Source: Indolivaga alginatilytica
GTDB taxonomy: Bacteria; Bacteroidota; Bacteroidia; Bacteroidales; Dysgonomonadaceae
Assembly: GCF_003201355.1 (NCBI RefSeq)
Contig: NZ_QICL01000010.1
Location: 62,001-126,000, forward strand
Length of the DNA stretch: 64,000 nucleotides
Direction: 5' to 3'
Positions 16,862 through 25,202 of the stretch are shown here, in pieces; within the stretch, counting starts at the first letter, position 1; each line of letters opens with the position of its first letter. The position numbers and the translations under genes were made by a program. The notes beneath the pieces are model-generated. The model had not been told where the DNA came from, searched no databases, and was given only the letters and a program-made list of their open reading frames with translations.

Positions 16862-19342
16862 ATGTTTCTATCTGACCTCAAAACCGGAGAGATTGGTGTT
16901 ATTGTAAAAGTAAATGGCAGCGGGGCTTTTCGTAAACGAATTCTTGAAATGGGATTCATAAAAGGAAAAGCTATAAAAGTCATACTTAATGCTCCTCTCA
17001 AAGATCCGATAAAGTATAAAATAATGGACTATGAGGTTTCGTTGCGAAGAAGCGAAGCCAAATTGATCGAAGTAATATATCCTAAAGATAATAAAGAAAA
17101 AAAAGCTCTTGTTGAAGAGAAGTACTCATTTGAGAATAATTATGATTGCGAAGAGTGTGTTCTGAAAAAAGCTCCTAACGGAACTAAACAGATAACCATC
17201 GCATTAGTTGGAAATCCCAATGCCGGTAAAACGTCATTGTTTAATATTGCATCAGGAGCGCACGAGCACGTTGGTAACTATGGTGGTGTAACTGTTGATT
17301 CTAAGGAAGGAAACTTCAAGCACAGCGGGTACCAAATCAAAATTGTAGACTTGCCCGGTACATATTCTATATCGGCTTATACCCCTGAAGAATTATATGT
17401 GCGGAAATTCTTAATAGAAGAAAAGCCGGATGTTGTAATCAATGTTGTTGCAGCTTCTAATTTGGAACGAAATCTATATCTGACAACGGAATTAATAGAT
17501 ATGGAGGTTCCTATGGTCATAGATTTGAATATGTATGACGAGCTTCAAGAAAGTGGTAGTGAATTTGATCATATAAAACTTTCTAAGTTATTAGGTATTC
17601 CTATTGTTCCCACAGTTTGTCGCTCGGGAATGGGTATTCCAGCCTTGTTTGATGCAGTAATCAGAGTTTACGAAAATAAAGAACCCGTAGTACGCCGTAT
17701 TAAAATCTATTACGGACATACTATTGAGAATGCAATCAGTAAAACCAATATCTTACTCGATAAGGAAAAAGGAATAGAACGTATATTCCCTACTCGTTAC
17801 CTATCTATTAAGTTATTAGAGAAAGATGCTGAAGTTACCAAATATGTAAAACATGCATATCAATCGGCCGAAAATATACTGCAAGTAACTGCTGATGAAA
17901 TAAAAGATATAGAAAGTACTCTTCAAGAAGATACCGAATCTGCAATAACTAATGCCCGCTATGGCTTTGTAGCCGGAGGATTAAAAGAAACATTCAAAGA
18001 GAAGCTGAAAGAATCGGATGCCACACGTGTGATTGATGCTATTGTAACCAATAAGTATCTAGGTTTCCCGTTGTTCTTTATCTTTATGTGGATTATGTTT
18101 GAATGTACATTCCGTTTGGGTGATTATCCGATGGGGTGGATTGAATCCGCTGTGGAATGGATAGGCAATATAGTGCGTAGTTATATGCCCGATGGTATAC
18201 TTAAAGACCTTATAGTTGATGGTATTATTGGAGGTGTAGGTGGCGTAATTGTATTCCTTCCAAACATTGTGATCTTATATGCTTTCATTTCATTTATGGA
18301 AGATTCGGGCTATATGTCTCGTGCAGCATTTATAATGGATAAGGTAATGCATAAGATGGGATTGCATGGTAAATCTTTTATTCCACTGATTATGGGATTT
18401 GGATGTAACGTCCCTGCAATACTAGCAACACGTACTATCGAAAGCCGTAATAGTCGTATGATAACCATGCTTATCAACCCATTTATGTCATGTAGTGCCC
18501 GTTTGCCGGTGTATCTGCTTTTTGTGGGAGTGTTTTTTAAAGCCAATGCAGGATTAGCGCTATTTAGTCTATATATAATAGGAATACTATTAGCTGTAAT
18601 TTCCGCCCGATTGTTTAAACGTTTCTTATTTGCGGGTGAAGATGCTCCTTTTGTAATGGAATTACCTCCTTATCGTATGCCTACCCTTAAATCGGTATGC
18701 AGACATATGTGGGATAAATCGAGACAATATCTCAGAAAGATGGGGGGAGTTATTCTTATAGCCTCTATTCTTATCTGGTTTTTAGGATATTTCCCTCAGG
18801 ATAGTATCGAAAACCAACAAATCGATACTCAGATCGGACAAATTGATGAAAGCTTCTCTAGTGGCTTACTTACTGAGGAAGAAAGAAACGAACAAGTTGA
18901 TGAGCAAGAAGCTTTAAGAACTACCGATCATACGGAATATTCATATATAGGACGTCTTGGGAAGTTTATAGAACCTGTGATGCGTCCTTTAGGTTTTGAT
19001 TGGAGAATTAGTGTAAGTTTACTAACAGGAAGTGCAGCAAAAGAGGTTGTTGTGAGTACATTGGCAGTATTATATACAGGCAATGCAGAAGAAGATCAGT
19101 CGTCGCTGCAAGAACGTTTGTTGAGTAGTACAAATCCCGATGGTACACCAACTTTTACTCCATTGGTGGTCATTAGTTTACTTCTGTTTGTATTGATCTA
19201 TTTCCCTTGTGTGGCTACAATTGCTGCAATAAAAGAGGAAGCAGGATCTTGGAAATGGGGACTTTTTAGTGTGGTCTACACTACCCTACTAGCTTGGTTA
19301 GTTGCATTTGCTGTATTTCAAATAGGAAGTTTATTTTTGTGA
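16862..19342 (+). CDS. feoB: Ferrous iron transporter, fused FeoA-FeoB
   Basis: This 826-residue fusion has an N-terminal FeoA SH3-like domain (residues 1-75) joined to a full FeoB. The G domain carries G1 VGNPNAGKTSLFN (about 118), G3 DLPGTYS and G4 DLNMYD. The membrane part carries the gate motifs MGFGCNVPAI and PFMSCSARLPVY. It imports Fe2+ across the inner membrane. FeoA-FeoB fusion is known in Bacteroidetes. A 51-residue Cys-rich membrane peptide follows 74 bp downstream, as is typical for feo loci. The start ATG follows a near-consensus -7 box by about 26 bases. Confidence 0.96.
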   Translation: MFLSDLKTGEIGVIVKVNGSGAFRKRILEMGFIKGKAIKVILNAPLKDPIKYKIMDYEVSLRRSEAKLIEVIYPKDNKEKKALVEEKYSFENNYDCEECVLKKAPNGTKQITIALVGNPNAGKTSLFNIASGAHEHVGNYGGVTVDSKEGNFKHSGYQIKIVDLPGTYSISAYTPEELYVRKFLIEEKPDVVINVVAASNLERNLYLTTELIDMEVPMVIDLNMYDELQESGSEFDHIKLSKLLGIPIVPTVCRSGMGIPALFDAVIRVYENKEPVVRRIKIYYGHTIENAISKTNILLDKEKGIERIFPTRYLSIKLLEKDAEVTKYVKHAYQSAENILQVTADEIKDIESTLQEDTESAITNARYGFVAGGLKETFKEKLKESDATRVIDAIVTNKYLGFPLFFIFMWIMFECTFRLGDYPMGWIESAVEWIGNIVRSYMPDGILKDLIVDGIIGGVGGVIVFLPNIVILYAFISFMEDSGYMSRAAFIMDKVMHKMGLHGKSFIPLIMGFGCNVPAILATRTIESRNSRMITMLINPFMSCSARLPVYLLFVGVFFKANAGLALFSLYIIGILLAVISARLFKRFLFAGEDAPFVMELPPYRMPTLKSVCRHMWDKSRQYLRKMGGVILIASILIWFLGYFPQDSIENQQIDTQIGQIDESFSSGLLTEEERNEQVDEQEALRTTDHTEYSYIGRLGKFIEPVMRPLGFDWRISVSLLTGSAAKEVVVSTLAVLYTGNAEEDQSSLQERLLSSTNPDGTPTFTPLVVISLLLFVLIYFPCVATIAAIKEEAGSWKWGLFSVVYTTLLAWLVAFAVFQIGSLFL

Positions 19343-19416
19343 ATAATTTGAACGTTATATAGCAGATATCTGTTTATAAATAAACAATCAATTGTATGTT
19401 GTAATAAAATTGAAAA

Positions 19417-19572
19417 ATGATGATACAAGAGATAATTGTAACAATAATAGGATTAGCGGTTGCTGCAATTTTAGGATATAAGGTCTATTCTTTTTTCTTT
19501 ATAAAAGAGAAATCGGGAGGAGCCTGTGGATGTTCGAGTTGCCATTGTAATGTGGAGAAAAAATTTAAATAA
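19417..19572 (+). CDS. FeoB-associated Cys-rich membrane protein
   Basis: This 51-residue protein has one N-terminal membrane helix (IIVTIIGLAVAAILGY) followed by a Cys-rich tail with the pattern CGCSSCHC. NCBI names this family FeoB-associated Cys-rich membrane protein. It is thought to assist FeoB, like FeoC, but the mechanism is unknown. Two consecutive ATG codons (19417 and 19420) are possible starts. It lies 74 bp after feoAB and is probably cotranscribed. Confidence 0.9.
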   Translation: MMIQEIIVTIIGLAVAAILGYKVYSFFFIKEKSGGACGCSSCHCNVEKKFK

Positions 19573-19583
19573 CTCCTGCAAAG

Positions 19584-19615
19584 CTTGTATATTCCGAGAA
19601 TATTCTATATTTTTG
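19584..19615 (+). promoter_or_regulatory. Promoter of the structured RNA
   Basis: CTTG at 19584-19587 and the exact -7 box TATTTTTG at 19608-19615 are separated by 20 nt, fitting the Bacteroidetes TTTG/TAnnTTTG promoter. The predicted transcription start is near 19622, immediately before the RNA and not next to any coding start. Confidence 0.6.
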
Positions 19616-19621
19616 AATTAG

Positions 19622-19880
19622 TAATTAAGATCAATTAGAAGGAGAGCCTTCTTTAAAATATTGAGTCGTACTGGTCGATTGGGAAACTCATCAATTACAT
19701 ACGAATTCCGAGACAAGCTTCTCTATTCTAATGGCGGGTCACATCCTTCGGGATTGCTTAGGCGCAGTGAATTACAAAGGGATGGAGGCACTCAAATCCT
19801 GTTTAACGGAGTTTCGTCTTTATCCATCGGTACGGCTCTCTCATACTAAAAGGTAGATCATCTATATGATCTGCCTTTTC
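19622..19880 (+). ncRNA. Structured non-coding RNA of unrecognised class
   Basis: A roughly 258-nt transcription unit is defined by a good promoter (19584-19615) and a strong terminator (19848-19879). A long-range helix pairs GAGAGCC (19642-19648) with GGCTCTC (19834-19840), closing a multibranched fold. Internal helices include GATGGA with TCCATC (3' half) and the tetraloop hairpin ATCC-TTCG-GGAT. The 5' strand can alternatively form a local hairpin (AGAAGG with CCTTCT, 19637-19652), so two exclusive states are possible. It lacks hallmark sequences of RNase P RNA, tmRNA, SRP RNA and common riboswitches. It may stand alone or act as a leader for the GNAT gene 44 bp downstream. Confidence 0.65.
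19848..19879 (+). terminator. Intrinsic terminator of the structured RNA
   Basis: A continuous 14-bp stem (AAAAGGTAGATCAT with ATGATCTGCCTTTT, one G-U pair) and a 4-nt loop end in TTTT. It lies between the long-range helix of the RNA and the GNAT start at 19924. Confidence 0.85.
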
Positions 19881-19923
19881 TAGTTGAAAAAATAACTGAA
19901 ATATTGTTTTAAACACACTCGTA

Positions 19924-20367
19924 ATGAATATTAGCATTAGAAAATCCACAGAGAAAGACATTCCTGTGATACTTAGTATGATTAAAGAATTTGCTACTTA
20001 CTTGGGTAAAGCAGACAAAGTGAAAATAAGTATAGAGGATCTAACAAAGGAAAAAGATCGTTATCACTGTTATTTAGCGGAAAATGAAAAAGGTGATCCT
20101 GTTGGATATGCTTTTTATTTTTATACTTACCATACATGGACGGGAAAAGCTATTTATCTCGATGATTTATATGTAAAAGAGAAATACAGAAGATTTTCGG
20201 TTGGAACAATGCTAGCTTGTGCTTTAATTGATTTGGCAAGACAAACTAATTGTAAATCGCTTCGATGGCAAGTTTTAGATTGGAACAAGGAAGCTATTTC
20301 ATTTTATAAGAAACTGGGGGCAACTGTAGGTGATGATAATTTGAATTGTTATTACGAAATCAAATAA
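19924..20367 (+). CDS. GNAT acetyltransferase, diamine N-acetyltransferase-like
   Basis: This 147-residue protein resembles spermidine/spermine N1-acetyltransferase-type GNATs. The segments YTYHTWTGKAIYLDDLYVKEKYR and VLDWNKEAISFYKKLGA carry the family's substrate- and cofactor-side motifs. The acetyl-CoA loop is unusual: where RGxGIG is expected the protein has RRFSVG, so two glycines are replaced. Activity may be altered. It is followed 12 bp later by a DUF1697 gene, probably in the same transcript, and preceded by the structured RNA. Confidence 0.8.
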   Translation: MNISIRKSTEKDIPVILSMIKEFATYLGKADKVKISIEDLTKEKDRYHCYLAENEKGDPVGYAFYFYTYHTWTGKAIYLDDLYVKEKYRRFSVGTMLACALIDLARQTNCKSLRWQVLDWNKEAISFYKKLGATVGDDNLNCYYEIK

Positions 20368-20379
20368 AGAAACGGCTAT

Positions 20380-20949
20380 ATGAAAATAGAGGATTCTTTG
20401 AAGCAGACTTACATATCCATGTTACGTGGGATTAATGTGGGTGGGCATCGAAAAGTAAAGATGGATGACTTGAAAGACCTCTATGAAAATCTGCAACTTG
20501 AAAACGTGACGACATATATCCAGAGTGGCAATGTTGTTTTTCAATCTAATATACAAAGCTGTAAAGTACTTGCCGATTTAATTTCGGAGCAAATACTTCA
20601 ACAATTTCAACTGGATGTGCCTGTTATTGTCAAAAATATAGAGGAGCTTAATGATGTGCATGAAAGTAACCCTTTTGTGGCACAGAATAGAGATGTAGAA
20701 AAGCTTTATGTGATTTTCTTATCAGAGAATGTAACTGGGACTGTCGTTGAAGAAATCAATAAGTATTCAGGTGATGACTTATTTATTATTTATAAATCAG
20801 TTATCTACTTGTTTTGCACCAACGGGTATGGCAAAACAAAGCTGACAAATACCTTCTTCGAAAAGAAATTAAAAATTATAGCTACCACTCGAGGATGGAC
20901 AACGGTGTCTAAACTCCGAGAGATAGCTAAAAGTTCGATAAGTGAGTAA
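20380..20949 (+). CDS. DUF1697 family protein
   Basis: This 189-residue protein matches DUF1697, beginning with the conserved YISMLRGINVGGHRKVKM and YIQSGNVVFQS segments, and ending with TTRGWTTVSKLREIA. The family has known structures but no established function. It lies 12 bp after the GNAT gene, implying one transcript. The stop codon is inside the terminator stem at 20945-20979. Confidence 0.85.
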   Translation: MKIEDSLKQTYISMLRGINVGGHRKVKMDDLKDLYENLQLENVTTYIQSGNVVFQSNIQSCKVLADLISEQILQQFQLDVPVIVKNIEELNDVHESNPFVAQNRDVEKLYVIFLSENVTGTVVEEINKYSGDDLFIIYKSVIYLFCTNGYGKTKLTNTFFEKKLKIIATTRGWTTVSKLREIAKSSISE

Positions 20950-20979
20950 TAACAAATTCTATAAATAGTTGTTATTACT
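20945..20979. terminator. Bidirectional terminator between DUF1697 and GT9 genes
   Basis: An 11-bp perfect stem (AGTAATAACAA with TTGTTATTACT) overlaps both convergent stop codons and is AT-flanked. Confidence 0.65.
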
Positions 20980-22042
20980 TATTTTCTGCTTTATCTGAAA
21001 GGATTTTACTGATTATTTGTATAAGATCCTCTGTACTTGTTTTCTTGGTGTTTATGGCTATACTGCCCTTATTGTAAGGCTGGTATTTATCAATATCACT
21101 AATTGAAAACAATCCGACTGTGGGGGTGTCAACAGAACTTGCCAAGTGCATAATACCACTATCAGCACCTATAAACAATTCTGTGTTTGCTATTACTGAG
21201 CCAATTTCACGGATATCCTTACTATAATATGAGGGAGCTTTAAATCCTATCTGAGAAACATTCTCAACAGGCAAAACTTCCAATATGTTATAAGTTTCTC
21301 CATATTCAGCCTTTAGTCTGTCATATACAGGCTCCCACCAAGATTGAGGGTAGCATTTACTGCCCGTTGCAAACGTATATATAGCTATTGTCTTTTTTGT
21401 GTTGCTGACAATATTATCTAAAACGTTTTTGCCATTGGTTATTTCTGAAGGACTTAATTTTAGATCTAAAGAAAAAACAGGGTTGTTGTTCTCTTTGATT
21501 CCAAATTGAGTTAAGTATCTCCTCAAGTTATAAACCGGGAATTTAGCAATATGAATATAATCGGGGTATTTTGCTTGGAGTTCTTTACTGTCCTCATTGA
21601 AAAACTTGACTTTTGAACGGGTAAGCTGAGTAGAAAGTCTTCCTGATGAAGAACTCATACTCACATTAATAACCAAGTCATAACGGTATTTTCTTAACGA
21701 GAACCAAACTTTAATGTACCCTATTAATTCTTTGAATGGTTTTCGGGGTAGTTTAATTGTACGATCAACATTGTTGTAGTTTTCAAACAAAATAGGTGCT
21801 AGAAATCCTCTGACAAACAGATCGATTTTACATTCGGGAAATGTTTCGACGAGTTCTTGTACTAAAGGTGTTATTAACAGTTGATTGCCTAATCGACTGT
21901 TAGGTCTGCAAATTAAAACTCTTTTTACCTGAAGAGGATTATTGGAGTAATCTTTCTTGCTAATGGTCGATTTACCAATATTACTGGCCAATCCCTGCAT
22001 TATAACCCTTCTTATCTGGTTTACTTTACTACTGAAACTCAT
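20975..22042 (-). CDS. Glycosyltransferase family 9 (heptosyltransferase-like)
   Basis: This 355-residue GT-B enzyme resembles ADP-heptose:LPS heptosyltransferases. The N-terminal domain begins at LICRPNSRLGNQLLITPLVQEL, and the C-terminal nucleotide-sugar site includes IANTELFIGADSGIMHLASSV and DTPTVGLFS. It probably adds a sugar to lipopolysaccharide core or another surface glycan at the cytoplasmic face of the inner membrane. It is a lone gene between convergent and divergent neighbours. The donor and acceptor are unknown. Confidence 0.85.
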   Translation of the reverse strand: MSFSSKVNQIRRVIMQGLASNIGKSTISKKDYSNNPLQVKRVLICRPNSRLGNQLLITPLVQELVETFPECKIDLFVRGFLAPILFENYNNVDRTIKLPRKPFKELIGYIKVWFSLRKYRYDLVINVSMSSSSGRLSTQLTRSKVKFFNEDSKELQAKYPDYIHIAKFPVYNLRRYLTQFGIKENNNPVFSLDLKLSPSEITNGKNVLDNIVSNTKKTIAIYTFATGSKCYPQSWWEPVYDRLKAEYGETYNILEVLPVENVSQIGFKAPSYYSKDIREIGSVIANTELFIGADSGIMHLASSVDTPTVGLFSISDIDKYQPYNKGSIAINTKKTSTEDLIQIISKILSDKAENK

Positions 22043-22251
22043 TTCGATATTTTATTTATTGCTACATTCCTTGAGTATAATACTCACATTGTAAAAATAG
22101 AATTTTTTCAGGTATTATTTGATTCTTTTGGTTATTTATTTTAGGTGGGTATTTTTACAACAAAATAATTTTATTCAAGGGATATTAAATATAATATGAT
22201 ATTTTTGCAAATGGTCGATAATTAAAACTTATTAAATATTAATCTAATACT

Positions 22252-23418
22252 ATGAGTGAGCCAAAACGTATTGATGTAGCCGATGTACTGCGTGGTTTTG
22301 CTATTATGGGAATATTCCTTATTCATACCATTGAGCATTTCAATTTCTATTCGTTCCCTGAAGTAGAAAACGAATGGCTGAAATTTACAGATAAAGCTAT
22401 TTGGGATTCTGTCTTTTTTGTTTTTTCGGGTAAAGCATACGGAATATTTGCTTTATTATTTGGATTCAGTTTTTTCATTCAGGATAATAACCGAATGCAA
22501 AAAGGTTCGGATTTTAGACCTCGATTTGCATGGAGGCTTGTTCTTTTATTTCTCTGGGGGAATATTAATGCAATGTTCTTTACCGGCGAAATATTGGTTT
22601 TCTTCTCTATCATGGGATTTGTTTTGCTTTTTGTTTGCCGCTTATCAAATAAAGTTGTTTTTATAATTGCAACAATCCTGATGTTACAGCCATTTGAGTG
22701 GTATAAGCTTATTTCTGCTTTAATGAATCCTGAGTATGTAGCAGGAGAAAGTATGGTGGGCTATTATTTCGGAGAAGCATACAAAGTACAGATGAACGGA
22801 ACGTTTTTAGAAACAGTGAAAATGAATCTTGGAGTGGGACAAATGGCTAACTTTTCATATGCATGGGAATATGGTCGTGTTTTTCAAACCGCATCCTTAT
22901 TCATGTTTGGTATGTTGGTTGGTCGTACGGGTTTATTTTTGAATACGGAGGATAATCTTAAATTCTGGAAAAAAGCATTCGTTATATCTATATTGTGCTT
23001 TTTCCCTTTGAGTGGTTTAGTAAATCTGATCCCTCAATTTATAGAAAAAGGACCTGTACTTAGCTCTCTTAAAATAATACTTAATCCTCTGGCGAATCTC
23101 ATGTTTATGGTTTTCATAGTTTCGTTAATTATTAATCTTTATTATACTACCAAGTTTCATACAATATTGGGCAAATTAGCTCCATACGGTATGATGAGCC
23201 TTACTGCATATGTTACTCAGTCGATAGTTGGTTCTTTCTTATTCTATAATTGGGGGCTAGGGTTGCACGACAAGTTATCTATAACCTTTTCATTCCTTTT
23301 AGGGATAGTTTTATTCTTATTACAATACAGTTTTGCCTGCTGGTGGATGAAACGTCATAAACATGGTCCTTTAGAGTATATTTGGAGAAAGGCTACATGG
23401 ATTGGCGCAAAGAATTGA
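22252..23418 (+). CDS. DUF418 multi-pass membrane protein
   Basis: This 388-residue protein has about eight to ten membrane helices. It matches DUF418 proteins: RIDVADVLRGFAIMGIFLIHT at the N-terminus, and the conserved C-terminal region with LAPYGMMSLTAYVTQS, then LQYSFACWWMKRHKHGPLEYIWR. The function is unknown; a transport or acyl-transfer role has been suggested for relatives. A -7 box TATTTTTG lies at 22200-22207, 45 bases before the start. A weak terminator (23427-23454) follows. Confidence 0.88.
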   Translation: MSEPKRIDVADVLRGFAIMGIFLIHTIEHFNFYSFPEVENEWLKFTDKAIWDSVFFVFSGKAYGIFALLFGFSFFIQDNNRMQKGSDFRPRFAWRLVLLFLWGNINAMFFTGEILVFFSIMGFVLLFVCRLSNKVVFIIATILMLQPFEWYKLISALMNPEYVAGESMVGYYFGEAYKVQMNGTFLETVKMNLGVGQMANFSYAWEYGRVFQTASLFMFGMLVGRTGLFLNTEDNLKFWKKAFVISILCFFPLSGLVNLIPQFIEKGPVLSSLKIILNPLANLMFMVFIVSLIINLYYTTKFHTILGKLAPYGMMSLTAYVTQSIVGSFLFYNWGLGLHDKLSITFSFLLGIVLFLLQYSFACWWMKRHKHGPLEYIWRKATWIGAKN

Positions 23419-23426
23419 GATATGTT

Positions 23427-23454
23427 TATTGCTTTAGTAAGCACAAAAGCAATA
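23427..23454 (+). terminator. Probable terminator after the DUF418 gene
   Basis: The 9-bp stem TATTGCTTT / AAAGCAATA with a 10-nt loop is followed by GTCTTTTATAAT. Confidence 0.55.
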
Positions 23455-23509
23455 GTCTTTTATAATCTAAAAGCGCATTCTTAAATACTTTCACTTACTT
23501 ATATCAGTG

Positions 23510-23551
23510 TCGTGAATTAATTTTGTACTTTTGTGCAAAATTAATTCACGA
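23510..23551. promoter_or_regulatory. Long perfect inverted repeat around the coaA -7 box
   Basis: TCGTGAATTAATTTTG (23510-23525) and its exact complement (23536-23551) form 16-bp arms. The 10-nt centre holds TACTTTTG (23526-23533), an exact TAnnTTTG -7 element. The expected start, near 23540, falls in the right arm, 52 bases before coaA. It could be an operator for a dimeric regulator or a 5' UTR/termination hairpin. Confidence 0.6.
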
Positions 23552-23591
23552 TGAATAATTGAACGATTATTCTCAAAACCTGAGACTATAA

Positions 23592-24533
23592 ATGGATGTT
23601 TCTTCTCAGAGCCCCTATATGCTGTTTAGTCGTGACAAATGGGCTGCACTACGACAATCTGAGCCAATGACTCTTACACAAGAAGAGTTGGAGAAATTAA
23701 AGGGAATAAATGAAGAGCTTTCTATAGAAGAAGTTCAGGATATATATCTGCCTTTAACCCGATTGTTGAGTTATTATGTAAATGCAACTAAAACACGCCA
23801 AGCTGCGACAATGGAGTTTCTGAACGAAAAAGCTCTTAAAATACCTTTTATAATAGGTGTTGCGGGAAGCGTATCAGTCGGAAAAAGTACCACTGCTCGG
23901 GTTTTACAGGCATTGATGAGCAGATGGAAAGAAAACTCTAAGGTTGCTCTTATCACTACAGATGGTTTTCTTTATCCGAATGCAATATTGGAAGAAAAGG
24001 GATTAATGCTAAAAAAAGGATTTCCTCAATCTTATGATATACATAAACTACTTGAGTTTGTAAGTGATATAAAATCAGGGAAAGAAGAGGTGAAAGCCCC
24101 TAAATATTCGCATCTTATTTATGATGTAGTACCTAATGAATATGAGATCATAAAACAGCCTGATATCTTAATAATTGAAGGTCTGAATGTTTTACAAAGT
24201 GGCATGGATTACCCTAAAAGTAAACCTCGTGTTTTTCTTTCCGATTATCTCAATTTTTCGATCTATGTAGATGCTGAAGAGGATATGCTTGAACATTGGT
24301 ATATTTCGCGTTTCATGAAGTTTAGAAATGGTGCATTTACCGATCCTCAGTCTTATTTTTATAACTTTACCCAACTGGCGGAATCTAACGCCATTAATAT
24401 GGCTAAAGGAATCTGGCGAGAAATAAACAGGAAAAACTTACGTAAGAATATACTTCCGACTCGTGAACGTGCCAGTCTTATTTTACATAAAAGTGAAGAC
24501 CATAGGGTCGATTATGTTCGGTTAAGAAAATAA
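23592..24533 (+). CDS. coaA: Type I pantothenate kinase
   Basis: CoaA phosphorylates pantothenate, the first committed step of coenzyme A synthesis. This 313-residue protein has a P-loop in [17 protein letters not shown] (about residue 90), the conserved [18 protein letters not shown] segment, and YFYNFTQL with downstream Arg-rich C-terminus. The P-loop reads GSVSVGKS, as in E. coli CoaA. The length is normal. Many Bacteroidetes use type III kinases, so a type I enzyme is a lineage detail. The upstream 16-bp inverted repeat probably controls it. Confidence 0.95.
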   Translation: MDVSSQSPYMLFSRDKWAALRQSEPMTLTQEELEKLKGINEELSIEEVQDIYLPLTRLLSYYVNATKTRQAATMEFLNEKALKIPFIIGVAGSVSVGKSTTARVLQALMSRWKENSKVALITTDGFLYPNAILEEKGLMLKKGFPQSYDIHKLLEFVSDIKSGKEEVKAPKYSHLIYDVVPNEYEIIKQPDILIIEGLNVLQSGMDYPKSKPRVFLSDYLNFSIYVDAEEDMLEHWYISRFMKFRNGAFTDPQSYFYNFTQLAESNAINMAKGIWREINRKNLRKNILPTRERASLILHKSEDHRVDYVRLRK

Positions 24534-24593
24534 GGCCTCCTACCCTGTTAAATTCTGTCTTTTACTGAATATATATTTAACTAACTTGACTAT

Positions 24594-25145
24594 ATGACCT
24601 ATTGTGAATTTGTAAATAATCTGGCAGAGGATGATAACAACCCTAATAAGGATTATCATAACAACCATTATGGATTCCCTATCACCGATGATAATGAGTT
24701 GTTTGAGAGATTAGTTCTCGAAATTAATCAAGCGGGATTAAGTTGGCTTACAATACTTAAGAAGCAAAGTAACTTCAAAAAAGCGTACGATAACTTCGAT
24801 ATAATTACTGTTGCTAATTATACTGATAAGGATATAGAAAGATTGCTCAATGACACAGGAATCATTCGGAATAAATTGAAAATTAATGCAGCAATACATA
24901 ATGCTAAAGTAATTGTAGAGCTACAGAAAGAATTCGGATCATTTAAAAATTGGATAGACACTAATCATCCCAAAACAAAGGAAGAATGGGTTAAACTTTT
25001 CAAGAAGACATTCAAGTTTACAGGAGGAGAAATAGTTAATGAATTTTTAATGAGTACCGGATATTTAGTAGGAGCTCATGATCACGATTGCCCGATTCAC
25101 AAGAAAGTCCTTGAATTTACTCCTGCTTGGAATAAGAAAAGTTAG
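24594..25145 (+). CDS. tag: DNA-3-methyladenine glycosylase I
   Basis: This 183-residue Tag-family protein excises 3-methyladenine from DNA. Family segments visible are the NNHYGFPITDDNELFERLVLEINQAGLSW region and ILKKQSNFKKAYDNFD, and the Cys-His C-terminus (AHDHDCPIHKK) that completes the zinc site. The N-terminal zinc Cys is YCEF at residue 3. It is slightly shorter than E. coli Tag (187). It starts 60 bp after coaA on the same strand. Confidence 0.9.
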   Translation: MTYCEFVNNLAEDDNNPNKDYHNNHYGFPITDDNELFERLVLEINQAGLSWLTILKKQSNFKKAYDNFDIITVANYTDKDIERLLNDTGIIRNKLKINAAIHNAKVIVELQKEFGSFKNWIDTNHPKTKEEWVKLFKKTFKFTGGEIVNEFLMSTGYLVGAHDHDCPIHKKVLEFTPAWNKKS

Positions 25146-25202
25146 TTATATTTGATAGCTTTTCATATCTTTATTGTTTGAATTTTAAAGACAGAAACAA
25201 AT

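Noticed and set aside
19661-19849. 62-codon plus-strand frame inside the structured RNA
   Set aside because: It has no start context or protein-like composition, and the interval is better explained by the RNA helices and flanking promoter and terminator.
19622-19880. RNA identified as RNase P RNA, tmRNA, SRP RNA or 6S RNA
   Set aside because: The conserved cores (for example GAGGAAAGTCCGGGC of RNase P, the GGTTCGA-CCA end of tmRNA, the SRP GGAAGGAAGCAGC loop) are absent. 6S needs one long rod-like fold, whereas this appears multibranched.
25147-25202. SAM riboswitch upstream of metA
   Set aside because: Only 57 bp separate tag from metA, too short for SAM-I, and no SAM-II-like core was recognised.
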